Of a DNA stretch of 64,000 nucleotides, positions 1-12,300 are shown in pieces. The notes under the pieces were generated by a model, which saw only the letters and a list, made by a program, of their open reading frames with translations, did no database searches and was not told the DNA's origin. The translations under genes and the position numbers were made by a program. The DNA comes from Arthrinium phaeospermum (lineage: Eukaryota; Ascomycota; Sordariomycetes; Amphisphaeriales; Apiosporaceae), in contig QYRS01000001.1 in assembly GCA_006503535.1 (NCBI GenBank), positions 3,720,001-3,784,000 on the forward strand, written 5' to 3'. Position 1 is the first letter of the stretch, and each line of letters begins with the position of its first letter.

Positions 1-274
1 TGCTTGCCTTCATAGCCCGCTACGTCGAGATGGAGCAAGGGGGTGTTAAGTATCTCTATTGTCATTGTGTAAAGTGCCATTATGGGCTTATACCATCTAT
101 CATCGTTATCAATTACCTACAAAAGCCCGCCGGGCTACGCACCCCGAAAAGGGGGCACCATGGGTAGCATATTACATATGTGTGTACAAGAACACGGTGT
201 GAATCAATCATCACTCGGTCGTCCAAGATTCTCTCGGCTATGCTCGTGAACGGGGAAAACGTCACCCAAAGGCT

Positions 275-1506
275 TCATTGCCGGTAGCCCGGTAGTTCCG
301 ACCTAGCATCCCCGCTGTACATCTCATGCCGCCCCGGCACCATGGTGTCGTTCCCGGTCGGCACCGGGGAGGGCGTCGACTGGAGCGCCTCGTGCTTGGC
401 CCTGGCGTCCCAGTAGGCCGCGTCGCCCGTCGTTCCGTACGCGTTGGTGGCGGACGGCGGTTGCTGCTGCTGCTGCTGTTCGCCGTACCCGTACCCGCCG
501 TTCGGCACGAGCCCCTGTGGTGTCGTCGTCGTGTTCTGAGCCATTGCAGAGGTAGCGGCGGCCCCTTCGGGAGGGAGATAAGAAGAAGCTGTGGTCGGTA
601 GCTCGGTCTTGCCGCGAGTCTTGTCGCGGCGCCTCCGCCAGAGCAGGAACGCGATGAGCCCCAGGAGCAGCACTCCGACGCCGGCGCCCACGCCGATCCC
701 GCCGCTCGCTCCTGCGGACAGGCCGTTGGAGCCCTCTGATGATGTCGGTTGGCTGGATCCTGTTTCGGACGGCAACGACGGAGGCGCGTCTCCCGACGAT
801 GCAGAGGCCGAGATTCCAGGTGTCGATGCCGATGTTGGAGACTAAACTCGGTTAGCATTGGACTTCACGCTCCCAACCGCCATGAGGCGAGTCGCCCATG
901 GAAGGGGCAGAGCGCGGGTAGGCAATGAGAGCATACCGGGGTCTGGTAGACCATGGCTATGGCGAACAGGTGCTGGCCAGGGTCCTGCTTGGGTTGGTAG
1001 ATCTTCTGGGTGTTGGCTTGGAAGTCGGTCATGGTGACGGTGGGGGATCCCGAGGTCCCATGTCGGGATATGCAACGGAACCAATCCAGATGGGGTCTGT
1101 CGAAGGGCTCAGGCACGCACGAGAACGAGTAGGCGCTATAATGACAGTCAATCATCGAGTCAGCAACGCGGGATTGAAAAGGCAAGGAATAAGTCTTGCA
1201 CCATCAAAGTGAGATGCGAGACACTTACTTGGGACAACATGTAATTGCATCCTCTTGGCTCTTCGAGCAGGAGGCGGACGTGTAGTTCGGCGGGCACTGC
1301 GTCCCGACGTAGGTTCCGGTAGGCTCTCCCCTCGAAGGGAAGCAATTGTCCGTCTGCGATGGGCCGCCCAGCACGGTTCGCGCGTCCATTTGCCCTCCGT
1401 TCCACGACCAGATCCACCAATCCTTCGTATTGAGGCATCCTTGTTTGCTCGGAACCCAGTTCCCGGGCAGCGACGGCGCTGCCGTGGTCGTGTCGGGCGA
1501 CGACAT
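275..1506 (-). CDS. Single-pass membrane protein with Cys-rich N-terminal domain
   Basis: Three-exon model: 1506-1229, 1135-937 and 841-275, giving 347 aa. The first intron has donor GTAAGT and acceptor TATAG; the second has donor GTATGC, branch GCTAAC and acceptor TTTAG. Phases close without stops. The N-terminal half is an extracellular-type Cys-rich module with blocks such as DWWIWSW, VLGGPSQT, CPPNYTSA and CCPNAYSFSC, followed by a Ser/Pro-rich stalk. A transmembrane helix of about 20 residues comes next (AGVGVLLLGLIAFLLW), then an RRRR stop-transfer sequence and a cytosolic tail with poly-Gln ending ELPGYRQ. This layout is common in fungal cell-surface proteins of unknown function. No signal peptide is visible before the Cys-rich domain, so a further 5' exon may be missing. 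I infer a plasma-membrane or wall-sensing role but cannot assign a function. Confidence 0.75.
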
Positions 1507-3454
1507 CCTTCCTCGATGCTTTGCACTGCGATCTACCCACTTGCGATGCCAATTAACCCAGTGCGGAGACGAGACTGTAGGAATATTGCGGTCGATGTTG
1601 ATCAACAGATGATCTGTTGTTCGAAGAATGGTTGATCGCGCTCAACGCCCAAGCGACCGTTCGGAGGATTGGTTCTGGCGGCCAGTGGAAGAAGCATGGG
1701 GTTTTAGTCGCACGAGCAGAAAATTGGAGGGAAGAGCTCGCAGTGCCGGCAGGTATCCAGCAGATATTGCTTTTCAGCTCAAGGGCGATACCCGTCATTG
1801 GCGCAGTCCCGCTGCTCCTGCTGACCTGCTCGTGTTCCTCCTGCCCCCTGCCCTCTGCCGTGGCGTATCGGACATTCTCATTGGCTCTTCCTTGCTTCAA
1901 CAATAGAACCTGATGCGCAATGAGACTTGGCGTCATCTATCGTCTGCATGTCTCTGGTTCCATATCGCGCAGGGCATCTCAATACGCCGTATTGCCGGGT
2001 TGCTGGTGCTCCCCTGTCGCCAGCCTTACGCTTAGCTGCCGCCAACCGCTTAGATCAGCAAATGACCCCATTTCCGAGTCGCCAAATCGTGGCCAAGAAC
2101 ACCAATCAAAAAAATACCGTTGCTTTTTGGGGGGTTTGGGGGCAGAGCGGCTTGGCTGCATATCAAGCGTATGTAATACGGCGCGGTCGTGTTTCCCTTC
2201 GCACAGCCTGAACAGTGAACACAGCTGACGCGAGAGGCACAGCACCTCATAACACTCTGACCATGCGAATTTCAACGGCTGCCCGCCATGTCAGCATCTC
2301 GGCGTAAGACGTGCATTATGCGACCGAAGGTGGGAAAGTTGATAGGCGAGAAAGTCGCTCATTGGGGTCCAAGCTAAATATGACACTGTCTCATGGAAAG
2401 CAACGTCCATATTGACGATGATATATTCGTCTCTTTTATTCATTCGGTGGGCCGTTGGAGAAATCGTGAATGCGAGCAGCCTGGCAGAAAAGAGATTAAC
2501 TAAAACTTGGCGTGTACCCGCCTGGGGTTTTGGTCAGTTAGGTGGTGCCCGCGGCCCGCTGTCCAAAAAAGGACCACTGTCAATTGAGGGAGCTGCTCTG
2601 GCTGCTGGCTTTGTTTGCCCCGTCCTGATTTAAAGACGCCTCACATTCTCGTGCCGCAGCAGCCCAACACCCTTGATACCTTTCTCCTAACACCAGCCTG
2701 AGACGACGTTGACTTCGCTATTGCCTATTCGTGACATTCTTCTACCCGATCCCGCTCCGGCACGGAAACCTGAATCGCCCTCGCGTCCTTTAGTCCAACT
2801 TTCAATTGCATCACTTGCATATGGTTTGACGGGCCCGCCCCCCTCGACCCCTACCTATCGAATGAATTCGAAACCGTGTGTCCATCAAAAAACAACAAAC
2901 TTTCAACCATGGACGAACGCAGCGACTGCAGAAGCTCGATAGCCAGACATCGCGAGTCGTTTTTAGCAGTGAGGGGGGCTGGACATGCGCAATAGATCTA
3001 GGCGTGGGGTGCACGTCTACTGTACAGTTTTACCCCTATAGGTTTGTTATTTCACGGGCACCGTTTCAGACTTTAGATAATTTTTGACAGGTTTTACAAT
3101 ATAGGTAGACAGTACATCAACATCCGATCCGAAACACACAAATCGAGGGCATGCGGAGGGGTTTAAAAGTATTCGTTGTATCGCGGTCGCATAAACTATA
3201 CTCACAGGATCTGTGCAGAGCTGCGCTATACCAATTTTTAAAACGTCGGAAGGTGAAGGTTTACGCCATCGGGGCTTTTCCTCGCATCGAATCGAATTTT
3301 AGGAGACCGGAAAGAAAAGGGTGAGAGATGGAATGGATTACATCCCCTCCTCCACGTAAAACTTGTATTTCTATTTCTCACCGTCAACAATACAAATGTT
3401 CATTCGTATGTTCCAAATCTCAGACTCCCGTAATCCACTACTACAACCGCGATC
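1507..3454. other. Intergenic, divergent promoters
   Basis: This is the shared upstream region of the membrane protein gene (leftward) and the F-box gene (rightward). Short open frames here show no family resemblance. Homopurine/G-rich runs occur near 2127-2150. I see no RNA gene or transposon. Confidence 0.5.
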
Positions 3455-4879
3455 ATGGGGATCTTCTTCTTACCCAACGAACTTCTGCATCAGATAGTCC
3501 GTGAGTTTTGTCGTCATTGTCAAGAAGGCACTGAACCAAGCAAGTTTCTTGTCGATGAACTTGATGACGATCACGACGCAGAAATGTCAGACGGGGACGA
3601 TGGCGTAGTGGACAACCCTCAAGCCACTGGAGAGGGCGAAGAATGGAAGGCACGAAACAAGGATGAGCTAAGGGCAATACTGGAAGCGCGGCAGACCTTG
3701 CTCAATCTTTGTCGGACCTGCTCCGTCTTCCGGGGCATAGCCCAGCCCTATCTATACCATCGTATTGAGATCCGGAAGTCCTCGACAACCAAGATGTCCT
3801 TGTTGCTAAGGACCTTGGTCTTGAGACCAGATCTTGCTGACTTGGTCAAGCATCTTACTATTGGACCATGCTTTCCGGATGAACGAGATGAGCTGGTCGA
3901 AGAAAGGAGAATCTCACAAAATGTGTTGGAGACCGGCCTCATTGTTGCGATGCCGGGAGTCCGTCCCGATTGGCCTCCCGTCGATACGAGTCGAAGTACG
4001 CCATACGCCGCAGTGTCGCAAATAGTCGTAGCTCAGACGCACTCCCTCCAGACCTTCGTCTTGAGCGGGACTCTCGATAGTCCCTGGGAGTTCCTGGCCC
4101 ATGTTGACCCGGGCAAGTGTAGCATGCCCCGGCTGCGCCAACTGGAGCTGTCCTGCGATCGCGACCCGTTCGACTTGGCCGACTACACCTACGCCTTCCA
4201 GCTTGCGCCCAACCTGGCCCGACTACGTATCATCAACTGCAACGCCGTGTCGCGCCAGCTCAGCCTGGACCGCGTCCAGACCCTGTGCATCACAGACACC
4301 GAGATCCCCCTCGGGGACATGGAGACGCTCCTCGCCAGCTGCCGGGGCGGCCTCTGCGCCTTCTCCGGCTGGTTCATGTCCCCCAAGGGCGCCAAGGCCT
4401 CGCAGGTCGTCGAGCTCCTGCGCCGGCACGGCCACGGCCGCACGCTGGCCGACCTGGCGCTCGTGGCCGAGGCGGGCTCGCACGAGGTCTGGGGCGACGA
4501 GCTCGAGGCCATTGGCACGCCGCTCGACCGTTTCCCGTCTTTGCGGCGCCTCGTCCTCGACAACCGCTACGTGGTGGAGATCCGGCACGGGGTATTGCCC
4601 GACGGCGGCGCCCGGCCGCTGCGGACGGCGCCGCAGTCGCTGCGGTCGCTGCAGATCAACGGGTTTGACATGGAGTTGTTGCATGAGCTGGATTTCTTGG
4701 CGAGTCGCAAGGGCGAGGGGGAGTACCCGCACTTGGAAGAGGTGGTCATGGTCAGCGTCGAGCCGTACAGCGAGTGGAACGACGAACGCCGCGACCGGCT
4801 GCGGGATCGTTTGGCGGAGGTGGGGGTTACTTTGATCGAGGGCAAGGTGAAGAGGCCGGAGTGGGTCGAGGAGTTGTAG
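3455..4879 (+). CDS. F-box/leucine-rich-repeat-like protein
   Basis: Uninterrupted 474-codon frame with an ATG at 3455. The N-terminus LPNELLHQIVREF is a canonical F-box helix start. An acidic insert (DDDHDAEMSDGDD) follows, then the second F-box part LCRTCSVFRGIAQPYLYH. The rest is a run of degenerate leucine-rich segments (LVKHLTIGP, RLRQLELSCD, LARLRIINC, LRRLVLDNR, LRSLQINGF), as in fungal F-box proteins. Such proteins bind Skp1 through the F-box and select ubiquitination substrates through the repeats; the substrate here is unknown. GC content rises sharply from about 4100 onward. Large GC-rich frames on both strands within the gene are shadows. Confidence 0.8.
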   Translation: MGIFFLPNELLHQIVREFCRHCQEGTEPSKFLVDELDDDHDAEMSDGDDGVVDNPQATGEGEEWKARNKDELRAILEARQTLLNLCRTCSVFRGIAQPYLYHRIEIRKSSTTKMSLLLRTLVLRPDLADLVKHLTIGPCFPDERDELVEERRISQNVLETGLIVAMPGVRPDWPPVDTSRSTPYAAVSQIVVAQTHSLQTFVLSGTLDSPWEFLAHVDPGKCSMPRLRQLELSCDRDPFDLADYTYAFQLAPNLARLRIINCNAVSRQLSLDRVQTLCITDTEIPLGDMETLLASCRGGLCAFSGWFMSPKGAKASQVVELLRRHGHGRTLADLALVAEAGSHEVWGDELEAIGTPLDRFPSLRRLVLDNRYVVEIRHGVLPDGGARPLRTAPQSLRSLQINGFDMELLHELDFLASRKGEGEYPHLEEVVMVSVEPYSEWNDERRDRLRDRLAEVGVTLIEGKVKRPEWVEEL

Positions 4880-5533
4880 CCGCGGGAAAGGAAGGCAGTT
4901 TGAAGGGAAAGCAATAGGTACATGAATATCCGCGCTTTTGAAATACTAGTTACCCCTTCTCTACACGCAGTGCTTAGTGTCAACATATGTATCAACCCAC
5001 TACCCAATGACTTGAAGTTTGGATAGTCTTATTATAGTACACATAATCATTCAAGCTTCGTTGGCTGAGGTCCGCACGCATTCCTTCGCAGCGATCTGAT
5101 CCAGCTGCCGCCGTATCAGCAAACCACCGTGCAACTATTCCCTTATAGCTGATTGCGACACGTATGCAACAATATTCCTCGCTCTATACAGCGTGAGATT
5201 GATTTGGGGAGGGGGGCTTTGAGCTTATCCCGGATGTGCGGAAAAGGGGTAAAAGGGGGCAATTTCCGGACCACCAGTTATCTTTGGTTCCAGATTTTTC
5301 GCCTCTTCAACTTCAGATGATAGGTATTGGCGTTGCGGTAGCAAGTAATATTACGTGTATGTGGGTTCAATCACGACGAAACTCATGTTGTCACAGCAGA
5401 CTCATTTATAGAGTGTATGTCAAGACATGATGATGCCCACCCAATACCCTATCAGTCACTCAATGGACGCATGCAGCTGATTACCCCAGTGTAAGGCAGG
5501 TCATTGTGATTTTGTTGACAGTTTCCAAAGTGC

Positions 5534-5540
5534 TATAAAA
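5534..5540 (+). promoter_or_regulatory. TATA box (TATAAAA)
   Basis: Perfect TATAAAA about 230 bases before the micro-ORF ATG, followed by a pyrimidine/adenine-rich stretch typical of fungal leaders. It is the best core promoter signal in this spacer. Confidence 0.4.
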
Positions 5541-5772
5541 CCCGGCCTCAGCTGACCAACCTCATCATATTAACCTCTGACCATCAAACACCTGCTAAAC
5601 CAAAATAACCCTAAAATATCACAAAATCTACTTATTATCTAGCCTCCTATAACTGAAAAAGCTGCCTAGCTACGCAATTTACCTGGGTTTCGGCCAAACC
5701 GTATCGCAACAAACCGCCTCCAGTACTGCACCCTTAAAACAATTTCCCTATTCGGTCACTTGTTCTCTCAAC

Positions 5773-5841
5773 ATGGGTCGAAGCTGTTACGACACCACCG
5801 GCTGCCCTAAGCCTAAGCCCCAGCCCAAGCCTAGTAACTAG
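5773..5841 (+). CDS. Possible 22-aa basic micro-protein
   Basis: The ATG sits in a good fungal context (CAACATGG). The frame encodes 22 residues, with two Cys near the start (SCYDTTGC) and a KPKPQPKP tail, and stops at TAG. It lies downstream of a TATAAAA box and a leader-like stretch. There is no signal peptide or known domain. It could instead be the first exon of a spliced gene, because a weak GTAACT donor overlaps the stop, or a chance frame in a non-coding transcript. Confidence 0.25.
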   Translation: MGRSCYDTTGCPKPKPQPKPSN

Positions 5842-6795
5842 GCATGAGGCCAAGTCCACGATGGCGAAAATGACGGAAACTGCCACCAACTAGTTCAACA
5901 TGGCAAAAGTGGCGGATGTTGTTTAGAGAAACCGTAGACGGCGTAGCATGAATAACAAGCCGTAAGCCCATCAACCTGAACTTGGTGTGAAAATGGCAAG
6001 TTGGAAAAGGTCCGTTGTCTCCCGCTGTTTTTGCCACTTTTGAATACTGAGCGGACACTCGTCAGGATACAAAGGAAACTTACACAAGCTGATCATGAGT
6101 TGAACAGACACTGAAATGCTTCTGACTCACATACGACATTCTGGTATGCATCTCGGGCATCTGTGGTATGCTCTTCCTAGCGTCGTTCATAAATCCCGTC
6201 GTGTATCAGACACGATTTGGTCGAGTATCGACGCATGACAGGATGAACACCCCATCCCCAATATAGCAAGTTTCCTGGGTATATAGTGAAATTGAATCGT
6301 GAATCACTCAAGCTGCACCTTATATTTTCGTACTTCATGCGCAGTTGGTTCATATGAATCACAGTGAGTGTGTGGCAAGGTACTTCCCGATAGCATACAC
6401 ACATATGATGCGGTTTACTTGATCATGGCTTCACTAGTCGTTATTACCAAAACAGAACTTGCCTTTTCCTTCATTGTGCAATGGTTGCCTCCCGAAGAGA
6501 AAGTTAGATTGATGGGTAAAAGCATTGAATGCAACCTCGTATTCTGCCACACACTCAATGTGCTTCGATACGGTGAATACAGCTTGCCGAGTCTGATCCA
6601 CTCCCTGCGTATAAAGAGACAGCTCTCCAGTCTCTGAAAAACCTGAATATTTTCCTCCTTGATTATTTCCTACCTCATGCCACCCCATGCGACCGTGAGA
6701 AGGTCTTAACCCAATCGACAAACCACGCTGAATACCACTCTCTCACGCTGAACGTCGTCTACCTCCTCGCCTAGTGAATCGAAGCAAACAAAACG

Positions 6796-8145
6796 ATGGT
6801 AAGACCGCTACTTGTATCTGTTGATGCCAGGTTTCTATCGCTGACATCGCTTTTCTAGCTCTGGATTCTGGTGACTGGCCTCTGGGCTCTGCTTGGTACC
6901 GGCTTGCCCATGGTGTCTCCCGTCGTCGATCCCGCTGTGTTGGACAAGGAGAATGACGCCACCTCCCTTTTCTTGCGCAACGCCACTGGCTCACCTGCCT
7001 TCGGTCGCCTCGAGAAACGCGTGAGGGGTGCTGGGTGGCCCTACGACCCGCCAGGCATGACTGATGAGAACCCCGACTGGGTCAAGATTTGGGACCCCAG
7101 CAGGTACAACTGCGACAGTTTCGCTTCCCGGTACAACAGAGTTCCCCCGATGCTCAAGGCAGGGACGCCGCCTGACGAGAATGGCCCTGAGAATGCTGCT
7201 TTCAGCAATAGACTTTACGACGCGACGGAAATCTACATCGCCTTCAGACAAGGGGCTTTGGCTCTGATGAATATCATGATGGACCCGGCCACGGCTGACC
7301 AGCACCGCGTCGCCTACAACGGTCTGGCTTTTCCACGCCCGTACGCAAACGCAAACGATTACCATGTGCCATTGTGGCGGATTGGATTGGGCAGCTGGAG
7401 ACCAAGAAGGGCTCAACGGGAGTTGCCACTTGCGGAGAGGACTACTGTAGTCTATGAGTGGCCGTTGATTGATGGCGGCAATTATCCATACCCTGGTCTG
7501 GGACAAGAGGAGGTGAGAAATCCTGGCTTTGACCGTGTTCTATTCCAACTTGTACGCGGACGGCCCATCTATGTTGGTGTCATCTCTCAGCGACGCGACG
7601 TCGATCATCAGGCATCGAACCATAGGGCGAGAGGTTTGCATGACACGTAAGTTCACGGGTGATCCCCTCTCTCGCCTACCCCTCCCCCAATTCTCTAGGT
7701 AATATCAATCATCCTGACACGCGCTTCGCCGACCAGCTTCGCCTATCCCGTGTACGAAGCAAGCGGACGCCGTGACATGCGATTGGTCGAGTCCGGTGTC
7801 TATCCTGGCCTCGCCTCCAACACTGAACGCGGCCCCGGGAGAGTAGTGTTGAAACACAATCGAGCTGAATGGCCGGTCTCGCCGATTCACCAGATAGACT
7901 ATACACCACTACCCGCATCTTCGCCGTCGCCGCCCCCGCCCGATCCAGATGGCGACGGCGGCGCACCGGCAGGTGGAAGCGGCGGTAGTGCCGGACCGGT
8001 TGGACCCGGCGGGTACAGTAAATCGGGTGGCGGAACTGCCGGGCCCCAGGGGGGGTTTGAGCAGTATGCTGCTCCGATGCCCGGTAACCCGTTCAAGGCT
8101 GGGTGGAACCTCTTCATTCCGGGTCCCAGTCATTTTGAGCTTTAG
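6796..8145 (+). CDS. Secreted orphan protein with Gly/Pro-rich tail
   Basis: Model: exon 1 is only the ATG (6796-6798), exon 2 is 6859-7646 and exon 3 is 7737-8145, giving 399 aa. Intron 1 is GTAAGA...TTCTAG with a CTGAC branch. Intron 2 is GTAAGT...CCAG with CTGAC about 20 nt before the acceptor. Joining the ATG to exon 2 gives a hydrophobic signal peptide (MLWILVTGLWALLG). The mature part has a globular region of about 300 residues rich in aromatic residues and Arg, with only one Cys noted (YNCDS). It ends in a low-complexity tail (SPSPPPPDPDGDGG, GGSGGSAGPVGPGG). I do not recognise the family. Secretion is inferred from the leader; a role at the cell surface or towards a host is possible but unproven. 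Confidence 0.75.
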
Positions 8146-9313
8146 CGAGCTTGCGTCAAGGGGCCTGGCTCGGGAGTCTCTGTCTATTTGCCTGTAGGGA
8201 CTGTACTCACGAAAGGCTTAGCTTGTATCCTGCAGCTGCTGGGGACTGGTTGTGGGTTACATCAATGAGTAAGTAGCTGGAAGAATCCAATAATTTCATT
8301 CGGCCAGCGGGTAATTGCTGTGCTTCAATCCAAGCCATTGTGTATCAGTTGCTCGGCTGCATGTTTAGAGCCGGCAAGCGGCTGCAGGAATAAACCGTCT
8401 TAATTATTCCACTTACACTAAGGAATAACAGCGGAATATGCCAATACTACTGCCAATGCTACTGGAATAATAGGTGTGCTGTAGACCTGCTTATTCGTGA
8501 GGAGACTTGGCCGGTTTATTCTCGCAGGGGCTTGCCGGGCAGATACCGCTTGATGCGGTCAAAGTGGGCCACCAATAGCGGGTTGGTCGCAAACACACGC
8601 AACCCAGCCTGCCAACGGCCACACCTTTCCCGGCGGATGGTCGGTCGGGCATGGTGGCCGGGGGCGGTTCCAGCCGTTCGGGAGGGCAGCGTACTGTACC
8701 GGTAGAGCTGGCGCCTCATTAGCCTGGATTCGCCCAGCGCTGCCACCCAAGGCCAACTGCAACAGCACAGCAGGGTCAAATCAAGCAATCAATCAATTCC
8801 TACCTTAAGTACCTATTGTGGGCCCTGCCAGAGACAATTCCAAATGGCTGTGTTTCCTACATCGTCTGGTTAGAGAATAGGTGTAGCATATCATCGTTGA
8901 ATTTGTCTTGAAGATGCAACGACATCTATCTAACTCTCGTTGAGCCCCTGGCGCAGTTATATAAGGAGATGCGAATTGCCGCGCCAGCAGCGAGTTGCGG
9001 TTGAGTGGTTCCTATGGAGGCGTGATCTATTGGAACGCAAATTAATGGCGGGGGCCAAACGTGTCATGCCTTGCAAGGAACACGTCAATTGACAGAGGAC
9101 CCTGGGAAGGTACCTGAGGGTACATGCAGGTTTGGCTAAGGTCGTGCATTAACAGGGGCCAGCTCAAGCGATTTTAGGGCGATTTCCTCTGACATCTGAA
9201 ATCATGCACTCCAAACCAGAACCCGCGAGAGATGGGAACCTCGATCATTTCACGTTGAGCGACAGCTTCCCATCCTCCCACAACACCCCCCAAGAGATGC
9301 CTCTAGAGACGTC
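8146..9313. other. Intergenic, contains a MITE-like element
   Basis: The 3' flank of the secreted orphan and the promoter of the FHIP gene. The only structured sequence I see is the inverted-repeat element at 8371-8538. A minus-strand frame across 8516-8788 has no support. Confidence 0.5.
8371..8538. mobile_element. MITE-like element with 27-bp terminal inverted repeats
   Basis: The left arm (8371-8397) and the reverse complement of the right arm (8512-8538) match at 23 of 27 positions. The outer 9 bases (CCGGCAAGC) and inner 10 bases (GAATAAACCG) are identical. The 114-bp interior has no coding potential and repeats the core GGAATAA/TTATTCC several times, including a 7-bp-stem hairpin (8404-8410 with 8422-8428). 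This is the architecture of a small non-autonomous DNA transposon. I could not define a clear target-site duplication, so the exact ends are uncertain. Confidence 0.5.
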
Positions 9314-12300
9314 ATGGACTTCGTGAGTTGCCGCCCGCATAGCCACTGCCCTTTTGCTCTTCAACAGGAACTGACACGCCGTCGCCGTAGTGGACGCGCC
9401 TCTTAGCCCATACCCCGTTGGCGGCGGGCAACTCCAACAAGGATGCCGCCAGAGACCCCGTCAGGCGACGACACCGTTTCGAGAAGGAGTACAGCCAGCT
9501 CTTGGTAAGCAACACGACCCTCCGACAACTCCAGCCTCGTGCGACTAGCCTCTAACCAATCCGGTCAACCCTCTACAGTCAATATGGCGAAACACCACCC
9601 ACCTGTCCCACGATATCGACGCCGCCGAGAATATCGAGATCAAACTTCAGGAGTTGACCAACCTTCTTATCGAGGAGTCCCGAAGAGCACTCCCCCATCC
9701 CTGCATCAACTTCTGCGCGATCAAGCAGATCTACGTCCCCATCGCCAAGATAGCAACTTCGTCGTACAATGAGTGGATCATCAAGGAGGCCGTCCTGTTC
9801 TTCGCTACCCTGATCGAGAGCGAGGAAGAGGCCTTTGTCGAGAACGATGCCTTCTCCGCCAGCTTGACCAACCTGATGATCCGCATCACCGGTGCCAACA
9901 GCGTCCGCCTGGCCACCGACACCGAAATTCGCGTTGTCGAGCTCGCCTTCAACATCACCACCAAGATCCGTCTCGAGCCTTCAATCCTCTCTGCCTGGTT
10001 CAAGACGCATCGACACGACGGGGCCGCGCAGGATGGAGAGTTCCAGGACGAGAGCGCCAAGTTCGCCGGCAAGACGCAGAAGCAGGACTTCCCTCTTTTC
10101 TACGTATTGATGGACTACATCCACAACGAAGGGAAAGTGGGCGACTTTGCCAGGACGGGGCTACTCTACATAATTGAATCCGCATCCAGCTCCGTCGAGC
10201 TGGAGCAATGGATCGTCGAGAGTGACCTGTCGACTCTGATGGCCACTGGTCTCGGCGCCCTCTACAGCCAGCTCAGCAGGAAGCTTGTAATCGACCACGA
10301 GCCCCAAAATCTCCCTCCCGTCCTGGCATTCTCCGACTACGAGCACCCCACCTCGACCTTCGAGATCGTGAGCTCCTGCTCCCCCGACTTTCAGCGCCAT
10401 CTCGACACGTTCTTGTCACACCTCCTGTTTTGGCAAGATGTCCTTAATCACTGTCGCTCAGCTGATGTCAAATCGACGCTCTTGGAACACTTCCAGGTCA
10501 TTTTCCTGCAGCAGCTACTATACCCATCCTTGCTGCAATCGTCAGACGTGGACGGAGGCTCTTCGGTCGCCGTACTGACCTACTTGCGGAGGATCTTGGA
10601 AGCGCTGGATCATCCCGACATGATTAACCTTATTCTTCACTATCTATTGGCGCTGCCAGACCCCTCGCACCGGCCGTCGACTAGCGCGGAGCCGGCCGTG
10701 AGCGCTGCACGCAAGCGGAAATCGATGGACCTCGCGACGATGATGAAGGCCCAGACTGCCGTGGCGGACTTCACCCCCCTGCTCTTCAACCTGGTAGATT
10801 TGATGCATTCTTGTCTCAAATCCAAGAACCACCAGACCGTCAGCGTGTCTCTCCAGCTCTTGACGGCGATTCTTAAGAGACACCACCGTTATGCTGTCGT
10901 GACGTTACTTCGCACCGAGGAGATCTTCGGCAACTCTGCGCAGCGGACCCGCGGAGCTCATGACCAAGAGGTCGAGTTCCTGACCACCCTAGCAGGATCG
11001 GTAGGCGGGCATGACAAGTTCGACGAGATTTATGACAGCATTTTGAAGGACACGATGTCGAGAGTCGAGAGCCACCCTTGTTCGTTGAAGCTGGTAGCGC
11101 CTAAGCTCTCCACTACTAACCAGAAATTGCCCGGGATTCCGGATAGCTTGCCTGGAGCCCCCCGGGATGTGCCACACCACACTTTGAGTCCGGACGACCG
11201 CCTTTGGAATACCTTGCTTGATATCTTGGGTACTTTCTTCCTCAATCCAGTAGAGACGAACCTGGCTTTGACCGAGACGATCATTGATCTGGCTATTTGC
11301 GGTTATGTCAGCGTTGAAGGATGGATTATGCGTCACCCGAGCAATTATACATTTGAGGACGACGACGAGGTCCCGGAAACCCCTGAACTGGATCCCGATT
11401 CGCCCCAATTTACCGAGATGGAGAAACTGAAGTTGATGGCTCGGTGCCGGCGACGACCGATCTGGCAAACCTCATCACTTCCGCGGATTTTCACCGTCCT
11501 AGAGACTCTTGCAAACCAGGTCACGTCGTACCGCGGAACGATCCCAAGGTTCGAAGATCTGGTCCAACAGCGTCGCGAAGCTTTCCAGACGGCCGACACG
11601 ATCGTGGTTAACCGCCCCTCTAGAGCTGGGTCCAAGGCGGTTACACCGCTGCCCGAGTTGGTGAACCAAGAAGATCCGCGGTCGTCTTCGCCGGCGCCAG
11701 CTTCCGGATTCGAGGGTTTCGCGCAGCGGCTCCTGTCCGAGCTGAGCAGCAGCACCCCGAGTCGCGCGAACAGCCCCCGAGGCATGTTCCGGAGCTCCAG
11801 CAACGCGTCGGCTACGTCGAACACGCCGTACTCGAAACCGCTGCCGGCCCCGCCCAAGGAGTTCCCGATCAACTACGAGACGCCCAACCGCAGTGGCGTG
11901 ACCCGTGCCGTCTCCCACTCAGGCCACCAGGAAAGGGCACAGTCCAGCAAGGGTCCACGGGACGGCCCTGTCGCAAGTCAGATGGCGGCATTCGCTGCTG
12001 TGGATCAGAGCATCTTGGCTCGCAAGGTCGGCTTGCCCAAGGAGGAGGGGGAGGTTGCACCGATCCCTCTGAGCTTTGGCAGGAGCAGGAAAGCGACTAT
12101 CCATTCCACTGCGCCTGATGGGCCGGATAATGTCCCTGAGGCGCCATCATCACCACAGGCCAAGCCAGAGAGCGACGAATCGCAAGATGAGGATGCTCAA
12201 GCCGAAGGAGACGCTACTGCTGCGCCCGCTGAGGGTGGACGGGAGACCGTACACATGCCGCCCGCGCCCGAAGACCCTAATGAGGAGGGCCAAGAAGAGG

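Larger units (their letters stand above)
4880..6795. other. Intergenic, with promoter of a possible micro-ORF
   Basis: About 1.9 kb without a recognisable protein gene except the tiny frame at 5773. A TATA-like box at 5534 and a long CA/CT-rich leader (about 5560-5770) look like a real fungal promoter plus 5' UTR. The part from 6060 to 6795 is the upstream region of the secreted-protein gene. Confidence 0.45.

Noticed and set aside
4101..4835. 244-codon plus frame inside the F-box gene
   Set aside because: Arg/Ser/Ala-rich shadow of the real frame with no domain.
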